Source: Antrodiella citrinella
Lineage: Eukaryota > Basidiomycota > Agaricomycetes > Polyporales > Steccherinaceae
Direction: 5' to 3'
NCBI GenBank assembly: GCA_004802725.1
Contig: SGPM01000343.1
Span: forward strand, 1 to 28,767
DNA length: 28,767 nucleotides
Under the pieces are notes generated by a model that had not been told where the DNA came from, did no database searches, and saw nothing but the letters and a program-made list of their open reading frames with translations. Position numbers and translations under genes: made by a program. Every line of letters starts with the position of its first letter. The first letter of the stretch is position 1. Shown one piece after another: positions 1 through 8,699 of this stretch.

Positions 1-180
1 CTTAGGTTGAGGATCTTACTCTTCTCTCTCTCTCTAACTAAGACATCAGCGAGATCTCGGATTAGATAAGAACTCTGAATTCGTGAACCGTACTACGTCT
101 AAGCTAAACTACTCTGCAACACGCAGTTACGATCTTAGCAAGACTCGGTACTACGCACGTTCACAACATTGGTGGACATT
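1..180 (+). repeat. probable 3' part of the 5' LTR plus primer-binding site
   Basis: This non-coding leader precedes gag. It contains a CT microsatellite near 21-36. A plausible LTR end with a terminal CA falls at about 168 (TTCACAACA), followed by TTGGTGGACATT (169-180), whose TGG at 170 is what a tRNA-primed binding site starts with. The priming tRNA could not be identified, and without the second LTR the boundary is an inference. Confidence 0.4.
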
Positions 181-245
181 CAGAGTTATTTGATCACGTT
201 TTCTTACTACTGTTTTAGCTCTTTCTTACCACGCCGAACTTTGCA

Positions 246-2315
246 ATGGGCAAATCAGACGATACCACCCCCACGACTCCGTTTCTCGGTCGCAACGACA
301 ACACACTCCCCGAAGGCGACGGTCCTGATGCTCCTTTCGACAAGCATACTTCAACACTCACCAAACGTGATGTTATCCAGTGCGGCGAATTGACTCCCGT
401 CGATGCATTTCAAGTTCCCGCACCACCCCCGAGTCAGCTAGCAGGACTTCATCGTCGTGAGGATTACCTTCCTTCTTGCGTTCCTATCCAGTTGTTGAAA
501 AAGATAGATATCCTTAGGGAGCGAGCACATATAGCGTACTCCAATGGCTATACATATATGCAACACGACGCTTTACGACTAGGACTGTCGGCCACCTTAT
601 CTCGCACGGAGGCGTCCAGTACATTTCCCCGCGAGGCTGCAACTCTCGACAACCTTCTAAAGCATCCATGGGTTAGTCCCGACTCTCTCCTTTTCCTAGA
701 CCCAAAAGAATTACGAGCTCTCAATTCTCTTCTGGATAGCCGGTTGTATGCAGCCACACCAGCTTCCATTGCCGCAGGTGTGTTTCTTCCGTCTATGCCT
801 ATTTGGGGCCGACACACTCAATCGGCAAATCTAGCCTATACGCCAAACGACTTCGAAATCCTGGGAGCGTGCTTCCGCAAGGAAGTAGAAGTATTCCTAC
901 ATGAATTGAACGGTATACACAGTTTCAAACCGGACCCATTCTTCTACAGGACTGAAGATCTTTTTGGATCGGCCAGCGACGATTTCGTTGAAGTCGTGAC
1001 AGGCGATTCCTCAGTCCTGAACGACACCACAGATGAAGGCCCCATTCCTGCACCGGTTTTCAACCGCGATCCTGCTCCACACCTATCAGTGCACGGTCCC
1101 CCAATCACCATCAATACCTCACGCCCATCTGCCATCACTCGCCTTCTGCCATCTGCCAGCATAGCACCACGAGCAGCCGCCCATTCATCTTCATCTCGAC
1201 TCGCAGCAATGTTCAGCAGGACAGATCCAGTGTCAACCACCCGTCAACCAGAGGGTGGCCCCCCAGATGATGATGGAAGCGATAACGGGGATGATAACGA
1301 CCCTCGTCGGCGCCCAGGAAGACAGCCCCGTCAACCAGGCCTTCCGCCCAGACAACCCGCTTCTCAGAGCGCGGCAGGTACGCCCACACCCTCTTCAGTA
1401 AAAATTGGTGAGGCTCACTTTGATCACAAACTGAAGATTGAGATCGTTCCTACATGGAACGGCGACACAACGACTCTCGCTCGCTGGATTCTTCGTGTAA
1501 ATGCTATATCCAAAAAGTCACCAACGGTAGCTACTCAACTAGGAACGATCGTACCGCAGCGACTGACAAGTGACGCAGAAACATGGTATTATTCTCTGCG
1601 AGACCACGAACGAGCTACTTGCGAAATTGGATGGCAGGAAATCCGCGACGCCATCGGTAACCACTTCATGAACCGAGCATGGGTTGAGAAGACACGACGA
1701 CAGGCCATGGCGATTCGCTTCCGCGATACGACGCACCCACGAGAAACTCCAAGTCAATATTTCATCCGTAAGCAAGAACTTCTAGAACTCGTGTACGAGT
1801 ACTCGGATGCTGAGATCATCGCAGAAGTTATGGCCGGCGCGCCTCATTCATGGAAAACCTTACTTACCCCACGTTTATACGAGACTACCCGCGAATTTCA
1901 AGACGCTATCAGAGAACACGAAGACGACTTGCTTGAGGCAGAACCTCCTCGTAATAAATTCTCTCGCTGGACTCCGCGTTTCGCATCCGCTGATCACACT
2001 ATGACAGAAGCCACTGCCAACGCAATAGGATTCTCTCCATCCCTTCCTAAACCAAGCTTCCCCAAAGACGACACAAACGTCTCCAAGCGCACTCCTCCAG
2101 ACGAGAAGGGTGCCCGTCCTTGCCGACACTGCGGAAGCGGTCGCCACTGGGACAATGAGTGTAAGCACGCTCGCCAAGGAATGAAACGAGTTCGTGCTAA
2201 TTTTGTGTCTATCGATGCAGACACTGAACGTGCTCAGGATGAATATGATGATTGCTACTATAATCTTGCATCAGATGATGAAGATGTTTCCGGACCACAA
2301 GACCAGGGTTTTTGA
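246..2315 (+). CDS. gag: Gag-like capsid/nucleocapsid protein of the gypsy element
   Basis: The 689-aa ORF should form the retrotransposon particle and bind the element RNA. The first ~300 residues are of unrecognised type. Residues ~330-380 are a Pro/Asp/Arg-rich linker, and ~390-560 show the usual gypsy retrotransposon-gag look (KIEIVPTWNGD, W..LRD, then W.EIRDAI..HF, and S.YF.RK.EL). A single CCHC zinc knuckle lies near the end with C626, C629, H634 and C639, spacing CX2CX4HX4C. An acidic tail follows. The start at 246 is the first ATG in frame and leaves about 75 nt after the proposed primer-binding site. The stop TGA at 2313 is preceded directly by a slippery heptamer, so part of the product is expected to continue into the protease. 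The N-terminal extension is long compared with simple gypsy gags. Confidence 0.88.
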   Translation: MGKSDDTTPTTPFLGRNDNTLPEGDGPDAPFDKHTSTLTKRDVIQCGELTPVDAFQVPAPPPSQLAGLHRREDYLPSCVPIQLLKKIDILRERAHIAYSNGYTYMQHDALRLGLSATLSRTEASSTFPREAATLDNLLKHPWVSPDSLLFLDPKELRALNSLLDSRLYAATPASIAAGVFLPSMPIWGRHTQSANLAYTPNDFEILGACFRKEVEVFLHELNGIHSFKPDPFFYRTEDLFGSASDDFVEVVTGDSSVLNDTTDEGPIPAPVFNRDPAPHLSVHGPPITINTSRPSAITRLLPSASIAPRAAAHSSSSRLAAMFSRTDPVSTTRQPEGGPPDDDGSDNGDDNDPRRRPGRQPRQPGLPPRQPASQSAAGTPTPSSVKIGEAHFDHKLKIEIVPTWNGDTTTLARWILRVNAISKKSPTVATQLGTIVPQRLTSDAETWYYSLRDHERATCEIGWQEIRDAIGNHFMNRAWVEKTRRQAMAIRFRDTTHPRETPSQYFIRKQELLELVYEYSDAEIIAEVMAGAPHSWKTLLTPRLYETTREFQDAIREHEDDLLEAEPPRNKFSRWTPRFASADHTMTEATANAIGFSPSLPKPSFPKDDTNVSKRTPPDEKGARPCRHCGSGRHWDNECKHARQGMKRVRANFVSIDADTERAQDEYDDCYYNLASDDEDVSGPQDQGF
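2306..2312 (+). promoter_or_regulatory. -1 ribosomal frameshift slippery site GGGTTTT at the gag stop
   Basis: In the gag frame the codons read GGT TTT TGA and the preceding base is G, giving X XXY YYZ = G GGT TTT. A one-base backward slip puts ribosomes exactly into the protease frame at 2312. The stop codon follows the heptamer without a gap. Possible downstream stems are weak: GAG.CGTT (2333-2340) can pair with AACG.CTC (2345-2352), and a GC-rich stretch follows at 2360-2378. XXXYYYZ heptamers are established -1 sites in viruses and retroelements; use here is inferred from position and frame. Confidence 0.75.
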
Positions 2316-3685
2316 CAGCCCTCTCGACTTCTGAGCCGTTGACCAACGACTCAAGTCTGGGGGAGGGCACCCGGTCCCAAGATCCATTACAAAGTAACTC
2401 ATGTCATTCTTCTTCTTCGCACACTACTACTGATCAGGTTACAGCGGTGACATCTTATCACATGTCTACTCAACAAATTTCAGGTGCTAATCGACGTTCA
2501 CGAAGGGATTTCGACCAGTCGATAGCCCGTGAAGCTAAAGCTCGGACAGCAAGCAAGACAATATCACACAAGACCTTGCAAGTACTAAAGAAGATATTAG
2601 CTCGTCCCCCTGGATGTTCTTTCCTAGGTGCGAAAGCTACATCCGCTCTAGCTCACCTACGCTCCCAGACTGAACCTCTCACGCCGGTCATTGTTGATTC
2701 AGGATCAGACATCACCTTGATATCTGAACAAGCATTACAGGATCTGATATCGCCTCCCAAACTACGGGGAGGACAACGTATCAAACTCATACAGGTAACT
2801 GGAAATGTAACCATTAACGGATTCGTCGACATTGACCTTTTCTTTGACACATTTACAGGACCCCTTAAGATGAATGTGGAAGCATATGTTGTCAAAGGGA
2901 TGACTGCTCCATTCATCTTAGGAAACGATTTCGCAGACCAGTACGCAATTTCAATCATACGCTCTGCCGAAGGGACTCACCTAACCTTTGCAGACAGCTC
3001 TCGTATTGTACCTGTTCAAAACTCCTTGGTTCCCGGAATGGAGGACGAGAACGGACACGCATTCAGCGTCAGCTATGCCGACACTTCAAACACCAAGACT
3101 GGACTTCGTCAACGTCGACTACAACTGATCAAGAAGCGGCACGCTCACAAGCTCAAAGATCCATACGTTCGAGTTCAAGATCGGATTGTAATCCCTCCGA
3201 AGTCGTCTCGTCTCGTATCTGTATCAGCCAAGTTCCCGACTCAAGATGGTTCTCTGTACGTAGAGAAAATCTTCAACTCGCCGCGCAACGGAGATGACGT
3301 GTACGCTGCTCCAGATACCTTGATCACCAAGCTTAATTCCTCCCTACACATATCCAACTTTTCCGACTCGACACTGACCTTAGAAAAAGGACAGGCGGTA
3401 GGAATAGCGCGAGATCCTTCCACGTGGCTTGATTATCACTCACGTTTCTCCGTAGAAGACCACAATCACATCGAGGCCCACGCTCAGCTTATCCGGCAAC
3501 TTAGCAACCCAGCTTTCTCAGCATCTGCTTCCCTTAGTACCTCCGATATTAAGACCACGCGCTCGGAGACTTCAATATTAAACACAGCAGGTTTGCATGC
3601 GTCCGAACTCGAGGATGATCTTGATGCTGATGAGCCCCTCGAAGGTGGTCCCAAGACCTCTGAGGCCCCCCCCCGAAGACACTGA
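2312..3685 (+). CDS. retropepsin-type aspartic protease part of Pol
   Basis: This frame has no ATG near its start and is expected to be reached by -1 frameshifting out of gag, so 2312 marks the first codon after the slip, not an initiation site. Of 457 residues, ~125-215 form a retropepsin: a catalytic VDSGSD motif at about residues 127-132 and the second-half FILGNDF motif at about 202-208. Such enzymes dimerise and cut Gag-Pol. The N-terminal ~100 residues are Ser/Thr-rich, and residues ~270-420 are a spacer towards reverse transcriptase. The frame closes at TGA 3683, just after a run of nine C. Relative to that run the RT frame is offset by one base, so this protein ends early in this copy. 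Confidence 0.85.
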   Translation: MTALSTSEPLTNDSSLGEGTRSQDPLQSNSCHSSSSHTTTDQVTAVTSYHMSTQQISGANRRSRRDFDQSIAREAKARTASKTISHKTLQVLKKILARPPGCSFLGAKATSALAHLRSQTEPLTPVIVDSGSDITLISEQALQDLISPPKLRGGQRIKLIQVTGNVTINGFVDIDLFFDTFTGPLKMNVEAYVVKGMTAPFILGNDFADQYAISIIRSAEGTHLTFADSSRIVPVQNSLVPGMEDENGHAFSVSYADTSNTKTGLRQRRLQLIKKRHAHKLKDPYVRVQDRIVIPPKSSRLVSVSAKFPTQDGSLYVEKIFNSPRNGDDVYAAPDTLITKLNSSLHISNFSDSTLTLEKGQAVGIARDPSTWLDYHSRFSVEDHNHIEAHAQLIRQLSNPAFSASASLSTSDIKTTRSETSILNTAGLHASELEDDLDADEPLEGGPKTSEAPPRRH

Positions 3686-6600
3686 AACCGCGGTTTTCCT
3701 TCAGACCGTAGACGTCTCAGAAGAGGTCATCGGAGATCAACGAACCCGTCTGTTGGAAGTTCTGGGACGAAACGTCAAGGCGTTCTCGCTCGACGGCCGA
3801 CTCGGCATGACGGACACGACCTGCACCATACCACTCCGTCCCGGATCCAAGGAAGTATCTCTTCCGCCCTTTCCAGGTTCACCAGCTAAACGTGAAGTGA
3901 TGGATAAACAAATGGACACCTGGCTCCGTCTTGAAGTCATCGAGCCTTCCAAGTCACCGTGGGGTGCTCCGGGATTTATCGTATATCGGAACGGAAAACC
4001 ACGTATGGTTATTGACTATCGCAAACTGAATGAAATGACCATACCTGATGAGTTTCCATTACCTAAACAGGAGGATATCATGAATGCTCTTTCAGGAGCC
4101 CAATGGCTTTCTACTATGGACGCCTTGTCAGGCTTTACCCAAGTTCTCATTCAGGAGGAAGACCGGCCCAAGACCGCGTTCCGAACTCACCGTGGACTTC
4201 ATCAATTCCGCCGAATGCCTTTCGGATTACGAAATGGACCCAGCATATTCCAACGAATTATGCAGAACGTTCTTGCGCCTTACCTTTGGGTATATGCCTT
4301 AGTGTACATTGATGACATTGTCATCTACTCCAAGACGTTTGACGAACACGTCGGACACGTGGATCGTGTCCTTACCGCAGTTGCAGACGCAGGAATTACC
4401 CTCTCACCAGCTAAGTGTCACTTTGCCTATCGCTCCCTTATGCTACTTGGACAGAAAGTTTCCCGTCTAGGACTGTCTACTCACAAGGATAAGGTCGACG
4501 CAATAATACAACTCGCAGAACCAAAGAATCTACACGAACTACAGACATTCTTAGGCATGATGGTTTACTTTTCTGCGTACGTTCCATTTTATGCTTGGAT
4601 TGCAGCTCCCCTATTCCAGCTTCAACGCAAGGACTCTGGATGGCACTGGACCGCCATACATCAGGAAGCATTCGACCTGTGCAAACAAGTCCTCACTCAA
4701 GCTCCCATTCGCGCACACCCCATGCAAGGACTCCCTTATCGCGTCTACACCGATGCTTGTGACTACGGCCTAGCAGGCATTCTTCAACAAGTTCAACCAA
4801 TCCAGATCAAAGACCTGCAAGGTACACGTACGTATGACCGTCTCCGAAAAGCGTTCGATGCTAATGAACCTATCCCAGTTCTAGTTACTGAAATCAGCAA
4901 GAACAATTCCGACGTCCCCAAGCCCGGCAAATGGTCCAACTCGTTTGAAGATACGACCGTTCATATCGAACGTGTAATCGCTTACTGGTCGCGAATCTTA
5001 AAGTCGTCGGAACGCAACTACTCTCCCACGGAACGAGAAGCCTTAGCCCTTAAGGAAAGCCTCATCAAATTTCAATCACTCATTGAAGGTGAACAGATAT
5101 TTGGTATTACTGATCATGCTGCACTAACATGGTCAAAGACATTCCAAAACGTTAACAGACGTTTACTTACCTGGGGAACAGTGTTCGCAGCATATCCAGG
5201 TCTACGAATCATTCACCGTGCAGGACGAATACATTCCAACGTAGACCCGATCTCCCGTCTACGACGACGTATTCCTATGCAAGAAGGACCGATCACTACT
5301 GACAATGTGTCTCTGACCTTAGGCGACCAAATCAACGACCCACTCAAGAATGCATTTTCGGAATTAGGTGAGCGTTTTGAGGAGAAACTGCTTTCGGTTG
5401 CTTCTAAATATGCGAACAGTGTTCATCCTTACTCTACGTCATCGGAACCGTTGACCGTGTCTGTCGAATTGATTGACTCTGATGCTCAGGAATCACAAGT
5501 CCCAGCGCTATCCTATATCGCATCTACGCGGACATCCCTCATTGTTGGACTATCCGACAAAGAAGTTGAGCGATGGCGTTCAGGATACCTTAAGGATAAC
5601 TATTTTTCTAACATTATTCGTACTCTAACTTCCGCTGACGACAAATCACAGGAAACATACTCACATTACTTCCGAAGTCAAGATGGTCTACTTTACTTTG
5701 AAGATTGGAATGGCTCCAGTCGTCTTTGCGTACCGAACTCGTTACAAACGGAAGTCATGGCTGAAAGCCACAACGTCATCACTGAAGGAGCTCACGCTGG
5801 GTACCATCGGACTTACAACCGCGTCGCCTCTACTTACTACTGGCCTCGAATGAGCAGAGACGTCCGGCGATACGTAAGTACTTGCGACCTGTGTCAAAAG
5901 GCCAAACCACGAAGACATGCCCCGATAGGACTTCTACGACCCATTCCCATACCGTCTCGACCATTTGAAGTAGTTACCATGGACTTTATTCCTGAACTTC
6001 CGACATCCAATGGGTTCGACAACGTCTTAGTGATTGTGGATAAACTGACCAAGTATGGTCTATTCATTCCTACAACGACTAACATCACTGAGAAAGAAAC
6101 TGCAGATCTCTTCTTCAAGCATGTCGTCACTCACTATGGACTCCCACGTCAAGTTATCACCGATCGGGATGCGCGCTGGAGAAATGATTTCTGGAAACAA
6201 CTGTGCAGTAACATGGGTATGGTACGCGCTTTGACTACAGCTCATCATCCACAAGCTGACGGACAGACTGAAGTACTTAACCAACATCTTGAGATCGCCC
6301 TCCGCTCATATATTAACCCTCAGCGAGACGACTGGAGCAACCATCTCGATGCCTTGGCCCTTTCCTACAATACAACACCCCACACTGCCACAACATTTCC
6401 TCCTTCCTATTTATTGTACGGATTCCTTCCCATGACACGGTCCACAGTAATTCATTCTTCCGATTCAGTCACCCGTCCTCACGCAACCGACGCGATTCAC
6501 GACACTGCTAATCAGATGAGCGCCGAGTTCCAAACATACCGACTTCAAGCACAGCGAGCTCTACGACTCGGTCAACTACAACAGGAACGTAGCTACAACA

Positions 6601-7262
6601 AGGGTAGACTTCAAACGGAGTACAAGGTGGGAGACTTTGTTGTCATCAACCCGCATTCACTGGACTTACTTCGTAAAGAGACAGGACGAGGCAAGAAACT
6701 TCTCATGAAGTATGATGGTCCGTTTGAGGTACTACAACGCATCAGCCCAGTTACTTATCGACTTCGTCTTCCTGCCTCATACAAGATTCATCCAATCATC
6801 AACATAGCGCACTTGGAAGCGTACACTCCGTCCCCTGAAGAATTCGGCACTCGTCCGGTCAAGAAGATGAATCGCGCGGACTTTGAGACTCTACCAGAAG
6901 AAGAAGTGGAGATCATCATCGGGGAAACCTGGAAGAAAGCCCGGAACGGTAGACGTATCAAGCTTTATCGTACGCGCTTCATCGATGGCGAAGACCGCTG
7001 GCTCACCCGAAATGAACTCAGGAATGCGCCTGAGGTCTTAGCCGACTGGGATATGAAGAACACGACTGACTCTTATCAACCACGAGCCGACAACATGTCT
7101 GATTCCGCTGATATACATAGGACGAACAAAGAGAGTGAGCCACTCGTTTCATCTCCCCTCTTGCCACTCGATAACGGACAACCGCTAGCAGTTCACGACG
7201 ACCGCGTTCGACAGTCTGAACGCATACGCAAGCCATCGAGGAGAGCACGTGGAGAGATCTAA
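3597..7262 (+). CDS. pol: reverse transcriptase - RNase H - integrase polyprotein with chromodomain-like tail
   Basis: The open frame is 1221 aa; genuine coding probably begins at about 3675, after the C9 run, because the first ~26 residues overlap the protease ORF. Domains in order: RT (~90-300) with YRKLN, the FRMPFGL region and catalytic YIDD at 237-240; RNase H (~380-510) with YTDACD at 384-389, the conserved Glu in SPTEREALA (~476-484) and TDHAAL; integrase zinc finger (~724-766, HX..HX..CDLC); DDE core with D796, D856 and E892 (35 residues between the last two); and a C-terminal GPFEV/YRL/HPIINIAHLE segment. Residues ~1103-1150 (VEIIIGETW...YRTRFIDGEDRWLTRNEL) are spaced like a degenerate chromodomain. 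All catalytic residues are present. The product copies element RNA to cDNA and inserts it into chromatin. Confidence 0.95.
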   Translation: MRPNSRMILMLMSPSKVVPRPLRPPPEDTETAVFLQTVDVSEEVIGDQRTRLLEVLGRNVKAFSLDGRLGMTDTTCTIPLRPGSKEVSLPPFPGSPAKREVMDKQMDTWLRLEVIEPSKSPWGAPGFIVYRNGKPRMVIDYRKLNEMTIPDEFPLPKQEDIMNALSGAQWLSTMDALSGFTQVLIQEEDRPKTAFRTHRGLHQFRRMPFGLRNGPSIFQRIMQNVLAPYLWVYALVYIDDIVIYSKTFDEHVGHVDRVLTAVADAGITLSPAKCHFAYRSLMLLGQKVSRLGLSTHKDKVDAIIQLAEPKNLHELQTFLGMMVYFSAYVPFYAWIAAPLFQLQRKDSGWHWTAIHQEAFDLCKQVLTQAPIRAHPMQGLPYRVYTDACDYGLAGILQQVQPIQIKDLQGTRTYDRLRKAFDANEPIPVLVTEISKNNSDVPKPGKWSNSFEDTTVHIERVIAYWSRILKSSERNYSPTEREALALKESLIKFQSLIEGEQIFGITDHAALTWSKTFQNVNRRLLTWGTVFAAYPGLRIIHRAGRIHSNVDPISRLRRRIPMQEGPITTDNVSLTLGDQINDPLKNAFSELGERFEEKLLSVASKYANSVHPYSTSSEPLTVSVELIDSDAQESQVPALSYIASTRTSLIVGLSDKEVERWRSGYLKDNYFSNIIRTLTSADDKSQETYSHYFRSQDGLLYFEDWNGSSRLCVPNSLQTEVMAESHNVITEGAHAGYHRTYNRVASTYYWPRMSRDVRRYVSTCDLCQKAKPRRHAPIGLLRPIPIPSRPFEVVTMDFIPELPTSNGFDNVLVIVDKLTKYGLFIPTTTNITEKETADLFFKHVVTHYGLPRQVITDRDARWRNDFWKQLCSNMGMVRALTTAHHPQADGQTEVLNQHLEIALRSYINPQRDDWSNHLDALALSYNTTPHTATTFPPSYLLYGFLPMTRSTVIHSSDSVTRPHATDAIHDTANQMSAEFQTYRLQAQRALRLGQLQQERSYNKGRLQTEYKVGDFVVINPHSLDLLRKETGRGKKLLMKYDGPFEVLQRISPVTYRLRLPASYKIHPIINIAHLEAYTPSPEEFGTRPVKKMNRADFETLPEEEVEIIIGETWKKARNGRRIKLYRTRFIDGEDRWLTRNELRNAPEVLADWDMKNTTDSYQPRADNMSDSADIHRTNKESEPLVSSPLLPLDNGQPLAVHDDRVRQSERIRKPSRRARGEI
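3666..3674 (+). other. C9 homopolymer at the protease/RT frame break
   Basis: Upstream of the run the protease frame is the coding one; downstream only the RT frame is. The RT-frame codons from 3597 to the run are a shadow of the protease ORF. The two frames differ by one base, so an eight-C run would make protease and RT continuous. This fits a slippage mutation or a homopolymer miscall better than programmed recoding, but +1 recoding cannot be excluded. Confidence 0.8.
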
Positions 7263-7279
7263 AAGACGTGGAAAAGGAG

Positions 7280-7287
7280 TATTTAAG
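7280..7287 (+). promoter_or_regulatory. TATA-like box TATTTAAG
   Basis: It lies 17 nt after the integrase stop and about 80 nt before the ATG at 7368, followed by a CT/AT-rich leader. That suits an RNA polymerase II promoter for the next gene. It directly follows a purine run (7268-7279), which could alternatively be the element's polypurine tract. Confidence 0.4.
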
Positions 7288-7367
7288 ACGAGGTTCGTTA
7301 GCTCGTCTTCATCATTCAATTCAAAGCTCAATTTCTACATTCCCCATTGTTCAACACTCGAATCAAC

Positions 7368-8086
7368 ATGTCGGCGACCCAGCTCTCCATTCCCAACGCT
7401 CTCATAAGTGCGGAAGCCCTCTTCTCCGACGCGCTCCCCAATCCCTTTGAAGGCACTCCTTCAAACCCCTTGTACTACCAAGGTATGTTTATTTTTTTGC
7501 TGAATGCTCCTTCAGATAGTCACACTATCATCCAGGGACCCGTGTTTTCGTCTCGCCGACGCAGACATACTACACTGCCGATCCCGACGCCTCCTATCTT
7601 CTATTCACCCTTTTGACGCAACTTCGCGACCTCGTCAATAACGCCAGCCATGGGTACATCCCTGGCATCTCGAGTGGCGCTCCACCTCTTCACGTTCGCA
7701 TTGATACAGTACGCGACTTGCGCATCGGCCTTCCAGCCGTATACACCTTCTTCCAGCGCGTACAGGACCGGAACATCCTAGCAGAACGACTCACTCTTGA
7801 CGATTTGCATCATTACTGGAACATGTACCATCGCGTCGCCAGGGACACCATATCCTGGATCCGACGTTCCTTCACGCGCGCTCGCTCCTTGCAAGGAGCC
7901 ACCCTTTTTGCATGGGAGATTCCTTTCGACGCTGAAGACGAGGAATTCTATCATTTTCTCCAAACAATCTCACAATTCGAATGCAACTTCTCTGACGACA
8001 CTACTCCTTCTCACTTCAGGGTACCCTATCTGACCCCTCTTAAGTGGTACATAAGTACCTTTTTATCTCCCTTAAGGGGTCCCTAA
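7368..8086 (+). CDS. hypothetical two-exon gene downstream of pol, 3' end replaced by the hairpin element
   Basis: Exon 1 is 7368-7482, the intron is 7483-7535 (53 nt, GTATGT...CCAG), and exon 2 is 7536-8086, giving 221 aa. The splice is chosen because it joins MSATQLS...NPLYYQG to a well-coded frame (TRVFVSPTQTYYTADPDASYLLF...); the shorter AG at 7514 would lead into a stop. The protein is soluble, with no signal peptide or catalytic motif I recognise. From 8012 the reading frame enters the perfect palindrome, so the last ~24 residues and the stop come from the inserted DNA and the native C-terminus is missing. It may be an accessory ORF of the gypsy element (it starts about 105 nt after pol) or a host gene that the element landed beside. 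Function unknown. Confidence 0.6.
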
Positions 8087-8352
8087 TACCGGTCAGTGGA
8101 CAGTGTAGTGGCTGGTTTCTGGCCACTACAGGCATGGATCTGGCCACTTCATGGCAGTGTCAGCCAAGCAGGAGTGGCCTGTATGGCCACTCCTGCTTGG
8201 CTGACACTGCCATGAAGTGGCCAGATCCATGCCTGTAGTGGCCAGAAACCAGCCACTACACTGTCCACTGACCGGTATTAGGGACCCCTTAAGGGAGATA
8301 AAAAGGTACTTATGTACCACTTAAGAGGGGTCAGATAGGGTACCCTGAAGTG
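8012..8352. repeat. perfect long inverted repeat: two 168-bp arms, 5-nt loop (foldback/MITE-like element)
   Basis: The left arm 8012-8179 and right arm 8185-8352 are exact reverse complements, with TGTAT between them. Each arm also holds smaller hairpins: GGTAC-ATAA-GTACC; an ACCCCT/AGGGGT pair extended by TTAAG/CTTAA; and GTAGTGGC/GCCACTAC. The motif TGGCCACT recurs several times. If the ends are read as CAGGG...CCCTG (8017-8347), they look like hAT-type termini, but the 8-bp flanks (8009-8016 and 8348-8355) are not direct repeats of each other, so no target-site duplication was found. There is no transposase inside. RNA across it would fold into a ~168-bp duplex. It interrupts the gene that starts at 7368. 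Confidence 0.93.
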
Positions 8353-8514
8353 GCCAGCAGAGGCTTGTTTGGAGGGTCCTCAATGAGTGGAAAGCTGCGA
8401 GAGCAGATGGGACCCGTTGTGTTGTGAGATAAAGCCAGCGGCTCCTCAAGTCGAGATGGACCTGCAGGACTTCTATATGTCCTATCTGACAACAACGTCA
8501 ACCGTCTCAACACG
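8353..8514. other. short intergenic stretch right of the palindrome, no gene seen
   Basis: I looked here for the missing 3' part of the 7368 gene and found no frame that continues it convincingly. The first bases (TGAAGTGGCCAG across 8346-8357) repeat a 12-mer that also occurs inside the right arm. Confidence 0.4.
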
Positions 8515-8699
8515 GGTGGCTGCCCCTGTTATTCAACCCATTGCGAGGAGTCCCAGTCTTCTACTTGACTTTCCGAAGCTAAAGCTGTATGTTCTGCGGC
8601 ATGTTCTGTGGGAGAGATTGTCAATAACAATGCAAATCTGCCACTGTGGCTGCTGCTTACGATCATCCATCTTGTCGGGGTGGGGCAAGTGCGCCATCG
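8515..8699. repeat. direct repeat copy A (~185 bp)
   Basis: It aligns along its whole length with 8822-9003, starting GGTGGCTGCCCCTG and ending AAGTGCGCCATCG, with scattered substitutions and short indels and identity by eye of about 80%. It includes the identical block TTGACTTTCCGAAGCTAAAG. The copies are offset by 307 bp with unrelated DNA between them. Confidence 0.8.

Larger units (their letters stand above)
1..7262 (+). mobile_element. Ty3/gypsy (Metaviridae-type) LTR retrotransposon, 5' LTR partial, 3' LTR not seen
   Basis: The element encodes gag with a CCHC knuckle, an aspartic protease, then reverse transcriptase, RNase H and integrase in that order. The RT-before-integrase order defines Ty3/gypsy rather than Ty1/copia. 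Coding is split over three reading frames: gag in frame 0, protease in -1, RT-integrase back in frame 0. The first switch has a canonical -1 slippery site; the second sits in a C9 run and looks like a single-base indel. The catalytic motifs are intact, so the copy is young. The window opens inside or next to the 5' LTR. Nothing after 7262 resembles positions 1-168, so no 3' LTR could be assigned; either it lies beyond the gene at 7368 and was lost, or the copy is truncated. Confidence 0.93.

Noticed and set aside
3597..3674. ATG at 3597 as the start of a separate RT gene
   Set aside because: The codons before the C9 run are the shadow of the protease frame; the ATG is most likely fortuitous.
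7483..7515. A 33-nt intron ending at the first AG (TTCAG) in the gene at 7368
   Set aside because: It is shorter than any other intron here and leaves the reading in a frame that stops at 7614; the AG at 7534 gives 53 nt and the correct frame.
8044..8320. 64-codon frames on both strands with almost identical proteins
   Set aside because: They are an automatic consequence of the perfect palindrome: each strand reads the same sequence. No coding signal beyond that.
8017..8347. Assignment of the palindrome to the hAT superfamily from CAGGG/CCCTG ends
   Set aside because: The 8-bp flanks are not direct repeats and the inverted repeat extends five bases beyond these ends, so the boundary is not supported.
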